Assembly: GCF_964204645.1 (NCBI RefSeq)
Contig: NC_134027.1
Span: 5,320,485-5,384,484 of the forward strand
Direction: 5' to 3'
Source of the DNA: Tubulanus polymorphus
Lineage: Eukaryota; Nemertea; Palaeonemertea; Tubulaniformes; Tubulanidae
DNA: 64,000 nucleotides
Shown: one piece after another, positions 57,736 to 64,000 of the stretch
Numbering within the stretch: position 1 is the first letter of the stretch
How the letters are laid out: every line of letters begins with the position of its first letter
Position numbers and translations under genes: made by a program
Notes under the pieces: model-generated
What the model was told of the DNA's origin: nothing
Databases searched by the model: none
The model's input: only the letters and a program-made list of their open reading frames with translations

Positions 57736-60411
57736 ATGGATTTGACAAGACTTTGTATGCGAATGTTGTCGCGAGTATCCAGAACTCATGCTATTAAATG
57801 GTAAGAGTAATCTCATTCAAAAAATTAAGATCGATACTCATATATCATCACTCTGAATTTCATTACGTATGCGGACTTACAATGCGATCATTACATAATT
57901 ATTTCTTAACGCGGTTTATATCATCTCGTCGATGTTGTACCACCCACCCAATAGTGATGTTGACATTTTGTCACATCTATACACAGGGGCTCGTATTTGA
58001 AGTTTGGGGGTGAAGTAGCTTAGATCATCCAATCCCTGGTACTATATATATCTTGTTATATATATTAGTACCAGGGATACTGGATGATCTAAGCTACTTC
58101 ACCCCCAAACTTCAAATACGAGCCCCTGTGCATCTATATGTAAATATTCGCGTATTATACATATATATAATATATATCGATGACTCTCGACATGAGGTCT
58201 GCGTGCCGGTATAGCAAACCCTACAGATATACTTAAAAATTTAATACAGCATGTTCAGTCAAATTGGAGATTAAACGACACTATGACGTTGAATCTGTGA
58301 CAAAATCAACTGGACGTAATCTAAACCTTCCAATCACTGCATGATGCCATTGATGCAGCAGTGGCGAATCCAGGCTGACTGATGGACAGGGGTTACATAA
58401 TTAAGAAGATTCTTTAAAAAGGGGTGCGCAGCCAAAACGTGGGTCTGGAGAATTACAAAAATTTCAGTGCGTTTTAATCGCAGGAGAGAGACGCATAATC
58501 TAAAGAGAAATTGCCCCAAATTGCCTTCAACAGTGCACGGGTGGCTCTTCGGCCATCTAAGCCGCGACAGAATACGTGCCCTTTTTGAAAGAAGCGATGT
58601 GTACAAAACTGTTACATTTATGGCATAACGAAAAAAAATGTTACATTTTCATTACAATCGAAAGCTACCAAAATACCCGGTACTAACTGTGACATTTTCT
58701 AATTTTGTTCAAACAGTTTTCGAAGGCATCAGCACGTCAGTTTACCGCAACATGCAAAAGCCGTCCCGCCCAAAATATACGATCTCATCACAGCGCACAG
58801 AAATTCACAGGTACGTACAGGTCCACTCCAATTGTACAAATCATTCTCCTGGATGTTTTTGCGTAGCGAAAAGTGCTTATTTTGAAATATAATTGATTAC
58901 TATTCGAACAGTCTGGTGTCACCCTACCTGAAATTTTTTTTTGAATTCCTGTCTATCCGACTCAATTTGCTTCTCCCCAATTTTCCATTATCTTTGGGGA
59001 TATTATAAGTAGTTCCTATTTCTATAAGGTTTTAATGGCGGCATGCGATCTAAAGATTTTCGACGAACTGGAGAAAAATAGGGGTCGACCAATGACTGCT
59101 GAGGATGTAGCTAAGAGATTAGACCTTGATCCCGATGCCACGGAGAAACTGCTGAACGTTTTGGCTGGAATGGAATTACTAAAAAAACATTGGGACATCG
59201 TTGGCACAGGTAACATTTCCGATTAGGAATTGAATGTCTATCGGATGGTTACGCTAATGATAATAACAATGGTGTAATTCAAAGATATTTTTTCTAGGAT
59301 TATTTGCAAATACTCAAGAAAGCAGACAATGTTTTCTAACGAAAAACAAGCAAAACGTGACTAATTATGTAATGGAGGAGCTCAATACGGGTGTTCCCGC
59401 GTTCAATATGATCAAAGAAACATTACAATCAGGTAAAAATCTTGTGACGTTTTGTAAATGAATGTTGTCTTAATCTTGTATAAAAAACTTTCAATTATGG
59501 ATTTGAATCTAAGGTGGTCGATTGAAACAGCCTGATGAAAACGACGAAGAAACACATGGTTTTATCCAATCGAATAACAGCCCTGAACTGGAGTTTCCGA
59601 TTACAGAGGCAAAGAATGCCCTTGCAGAAGCTCTTGCCCCCAATCTAGTCTCTGCATTTGAACTTGAAAAACACAATACCTGTATCATCATTGGAGGTGA
59701 GCGTTATACTTGATTGAATAGATCTATTGAAACCAATCAACGACGAATCTACGTCTTGTGGTTTTATCTATCTACAGATTGTAGCTCCATAGCGGTTGAA
59801 ATGTGTCACACATATCCTCATATGAATACAACATTTTTTGCAATTAATGAAGCAGCTTCGGAATATAGCTTAGAAAATAAAATTCCTGACAATCTCGTCA
59901 TTCAAAGTAGTAAGTGTCAAGTCTAAATGGTCAAAATTTATGTAAATGTATAAAATCCAAACTAATATTTTTGTACGCTCATATTTGAAGTCGATGTGAT
60001 GAATGATTCTATTCCATCCTGTGATTTGCTTGTCCTCAGTCATGTGATACGAGAGTTAGATGAGGAGAATACTAGAAACGTACTCACTAAATGTGCCAGC
60101 GCTTTAAAAGAAGGTGAGTTGTAATGTTTTAAGTGGGAGGTGTTTGCTTTTGATTCCCTTTTTAAATTTGTCTAGTTTATTAACTAGGTGGCACACTCCA
60201 AATATTAGAAAAAATGATCAACGACAAGAAAGACGGACCGCTGCTAACGCTGACTACCGACTTACTGTTGTTCATGCTGAAAGGTAGTCACAGCTATTCC
60301 TTCGATGATTTTCGTAAACTGCTGAAACCACACGGATTTTCCAACGTCCAATGCAAGATCATGGTCGATGATCCGTTTTACGACATTTTGATCGCGGAAA
60401 AGAAACATTGA
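57736..60411 (+). CDS. ASMT-like O-methyltransferase homologue, degenerate active site, 7 exons, about 352 aa
   Basis: Exons: 57736-57800, 59013-59209, 59298-59432, 59514-59696, 59778-59909, 59991-60113, 60188-60411. The sum is 1059 nt, close to human ASMT (345 aa). The winged-helix dimerisation half reads KVLMAACDLKIFDELEK then MTAEDVAKRLDLDPDATEKLLNVL. The C-terminal half carries the methyltransferase fold, ending GPLLTLTTDLLLFMLKG, HSYSFDDFRKLLKPHGFSNV, DDPFYDILIAEKK, the ASMT-type ending. Two key features are lost: the Gly-rich SAM motif is IIIGDCSSIA instead of LGGGAG, and the catalytic His of the HDW motif is Arg in VIRELDEE (about residue 257). It may be a non-catalytic paralogue. The first exon (MDLTRLCMRMLSRVSRTHAI) is a plausible mitochondrial-type leader and splices in phase 2 to 59013, but it is inferred. 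An alternative is a start at the ATG at 59035. Confidence 0.82.
57982..58130. mobile_element. hAT-type fold-back MITE, copy 2 (149 bp)
   Basis: Same family as 23481-23637: ends CACAGGGGCTCGTATTTGAA and its inverse, and shared GCTTAGATCATCC arms. Flanking 8 bp repeats CATCTATA (57974-57981 and 58131-58138) are identical, a clean hAT-type target duplication. The arms are nearly perfect, so the insertion looks fairly recent. It lies in the predicted first intron of the ASMT-like gene. Confidence 0.93.
58139..59012. other. Remainder of ASMT-like intron 1
   Basis: No supported exon. The frames at 58334-58606 (-) and 58638-58892 (+) show no family features. No AG acceptor occurs between 58945 and 59009, which limits where exon 2 can start. 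Confidence 0.4.
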
Positions 60412-61269
60412 AATGTTATACCAAGGATTTAAATTTTCAGCACAAGTGAATTTGTTTTGGAAAACAACTTCCAAACGTACTTTAGTTCGTGCGGTTTCTA
60501 TAGGCTGTCTCAATTGAATGCCTTATACTTTTATTTTTGAATATCACGAGACTTAATGGATTTATTATGCGCTCCGTCTACAAGAGGATTACGCGTCATT
60601 ATATAAGCTCATTGCCACCAAGGGCAGGAGTATTATGATTAATTTGAGTGCTGTTATCAGGTCAAGATTCAGATTCGATCTTTTTAAAAAGGCTGTGAAT
60701 GATGTCCATAGATTCCTATGAAATCACATTTAAAATGTGCCGGCGTCCGCGAGTTTCATTCTGTGGCAACTATGCAATTTTTACTACTATGAGAATGGAG
60801 ATAAACTTTATCAAATAAAATTAGAATACATTTATCATTTTCAAAATAGTTTATTTTTCAATTAAAAAACATTCATATAATTATGCTACAGTATAGACTT
60901 TGTTATCATTTATGAATACTAATGTATGTATATTATGTTGCTCGAATTACCCTTGCAATGTGAAAATAAAATAACAATTACTATTCATCTAACTACATCA
61001 CTTTCGTTTTAAGTCAATTGCAATACCTACACATGCTCAAATGGTTAACTTCGAAACTAGGAAATATCTATTTGAACGGAGTTATAGGTCAATCAAGGTA
61101 CAATGTTTTAATTTCATTGTATCTGGTGAATAATAGACTTTGACTTTTAAAACTTAACTAGACGCAAGCAGAAAAGAGACCTTTTCCACAATGATAAATC
61201 ATTAACATGACTCGTTGAAAAGAACATACAAAATGAAAACCTTATTGACTAGATTAATACGGTGTTGAT
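60412..61269. other. Convergent 3' UTRs of the ASMT-like gene and the dehydrogenase
   Basis: AATAAA near 60814 fits the plus-strand gene. TTTATT near 60850 is AATAAA on the minus strand and fits the dehydrogenase. The two transcripts may overlap slightly or abut. No exon was recognised. Confidence 0.45.
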
Positions 61270-63017
<1,748 letters not shown>

Positions 63018-63528
63018 CTTGATTTCACAGGTGTATCACTTGACTGAGCATACACTAAACAAATTTACACCACAGTAAAACCTTCAAACAAATAAGTTCT
63101 TGTGAAGTGCAACAACCCCCTTGTTCATTTGAGCATGTATAAGCATGATATTATAAGATTTTTTTAAAGCTGAAAGTGAAGGCCTTATTATTTGGTTTGT
63201 TTGTTCACCATCATCACTTCAGACAGAATAACAGGTTTACAGCAAGCATGGCCAGAGGACCGCCCCCAACCAACAAGGACAAAGGTGACCAGTTCCACAC
63301 TTTTCTATTCTTTGAGTTTGTAACTAAAATAACCGATGACATCGCCTAACGACCAGTCCCTGGCTGAGAGAACTCATTCCCTGATACGGGTTTGATGTTT
63401 CTAGTACATACCAAACGTATTTTCGTCCTCAAAACAATCAAAGATCAAGTAGCCCGAGGAAGTATTATTAGTGAAACCACTAAACACGAGTACCATACGG
63501 TGCTGCCACCTTAGCGAGATCTAACAAC
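63018..63528. promoter_or_regulatory. Divergent promoter region, dehydrogenase and mitochondrial gene
   Basis: Two outward-facing genes share this 0.5 kb. It contains no recognisable exon. I see no TATA element. Confidence 0.4.
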
Positions 63529-63944
63529 ATGGCGGCCCCCATGGCATTCGCGGACCGACTATTCAAAGCAAAAACATGTCTTTATTCATTACGTTTCTAT
63601 CCAGTTAGACAGTTAAGAACATTTCAAAAAACCATTCAACCCATACCGACAGCTACTGAAAGTTTTGAGCAAAAGCAAGCAGGTAAAACTATCATCTAAA
63701 CGTAAACAAAAAATAGTACTAAAAATGCATCCATCGGGGTTATTGAAATGTGATAATTTCGGTTCGAATCCCAAAATGATGTAATCTTTTTCAGCTATGA
63801 ATGCAAAAGATGCAGAACTTGATGAAATAGTAGATATTGGATTACCTTGGAAAGGAGCCCCTGTTAGCAGTAAAGAGAGACAAATTTCATTGAAGAAGTT
63901 AAAATCGGATGTCGAGTTAGAACAACTGGCAAGAAACAAAGAAT
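63529..63944 (+). CDS. MRPL38: N-terminus of a mitochondrial protein, probably MRPL38 (partial)
   Basis: Exon 1 (63529-63682) starts MAAPMAFADRLFKAKTCLYS in a strong Kozak context (caacATGG). It is basic and amphipathic like a mitochondrial leader (SLRFYPVRQLRTFQ). Exon 2 (63795-63944) joins in phase 1 and encodes VDIGLPWKGAPVSSKERQ then SLKKLKSDVELEQLARNK. This resembles the conserved start of MRPL38 (IDIGLP... then a Lys/Glu-rich helix before the PEBP-like domain), a large-subunit protein of the mitochondrial ribosome. The rest of the gene is beyond the window. The family call rests on a short segment and could be wrong. Exon 2 ends in phase 1 at a gtaag donor. Confidence 0.55.
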
Positions 63945-64000
63945 GTAAGCTTTAGTTTTAAAAATTTTGTAGGGCTTAGGTCATGTTGTTATATAGTTTT

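Noticed and set aside
58945-59034. Upstream extension of the ASMT-like exon 2 (FGDIISSSYFYK)
   Set aside because: An in-frame TGA at 58942 and no AG acceptor before 59009 make this coding use impossible, so exon 2 is placed at 59013.

Overview
This window looks like nuclear DNA from an AT-rich, intron-rich invertebrate animal. Every recognisable protein is metazoan (HNF4, ALAS, PHF8/KDM7, SNX16, LRGUK, Apollo, NSE3, MRPS33). Introns have GT-AG ends, first ATGs are preceded by animal-type contexts, and short transposons sit in introns and flanks. I cannot name the species. A lophotrochozoan-like marine invertebrate is my guess, from gene architecture and repeat style only. All exon models were built by hand from splice signals, phase and remembered family conservation. 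For nine multi-exon models the summed coding length is an exact multiple of three and ends at a stop.

Layout, left to right. 1-900: 3' end of a degraded non-LTR retrotransposon. 3.5-10 kb (+): SNX16 with an unusually long N-terminal exon and a 3' UTR holding a (TA)n block. 11.8-17.7 kb (-): HNF4 nuclear receptor with two possible first exons and a cassette exon. 19.8-22 kb (+): unrecognised gene. 22.8-25.4 kb (+): DUF4476-like gene. 28 kb (-): Pro/Gly/Tyr-rich protein. 29.5-33.7 kb (+): LRGUK. 34.1-34.5 kb (-): MRPS33. 35.1-36.6 kb (+): DCLRE1B (Apollo). 36.8-38.9 kb (-): NSMCE3. 39.7-43 kb (-): ALAS, with a duplicated candidate 5' exon. 46.1-56.9 kb (+): PHF8/KDM7 demethylase. 57.7-60.8 kb (+): degenerate ASMT-like methyltransferase. 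61.3-63.0 kb (-): D-2-hydroxyacid dehydrogenase. 63.5 kb to the window edge (+): start of a mitochondrial protein gene, probably MRPL38.

The genes are mostly unrelated housekeeping and regulatory functions, arranged in head-to-head pairs (Pro-rich/LRGUK, MRPS33/DCLRE1B, ALAS/PHF8, dehydrogenase/MRPL38-like) and tail-to-tail pairs (SNX16/HNF4, DCLRE1B/NSMCE3, ASMT-like/dehydrogenase). Two genome-stability genes, Apollo and NSE3, converge with 3' ends that probably overlap. Accessory structure is mainly transposon-derived: two copies of a 149-157 bp hAT-type fold-back MITE, four or more other inverted-repeat elements, a 449 bp fold-back upstream of ALAS, and a nested element in a PHF8 intron whose 155 bp tandem repeats each carry a CTCF-like CACCAGGGGGCG motif. 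I found no CRISPR array, phage, operon or other prokaryotic feature.
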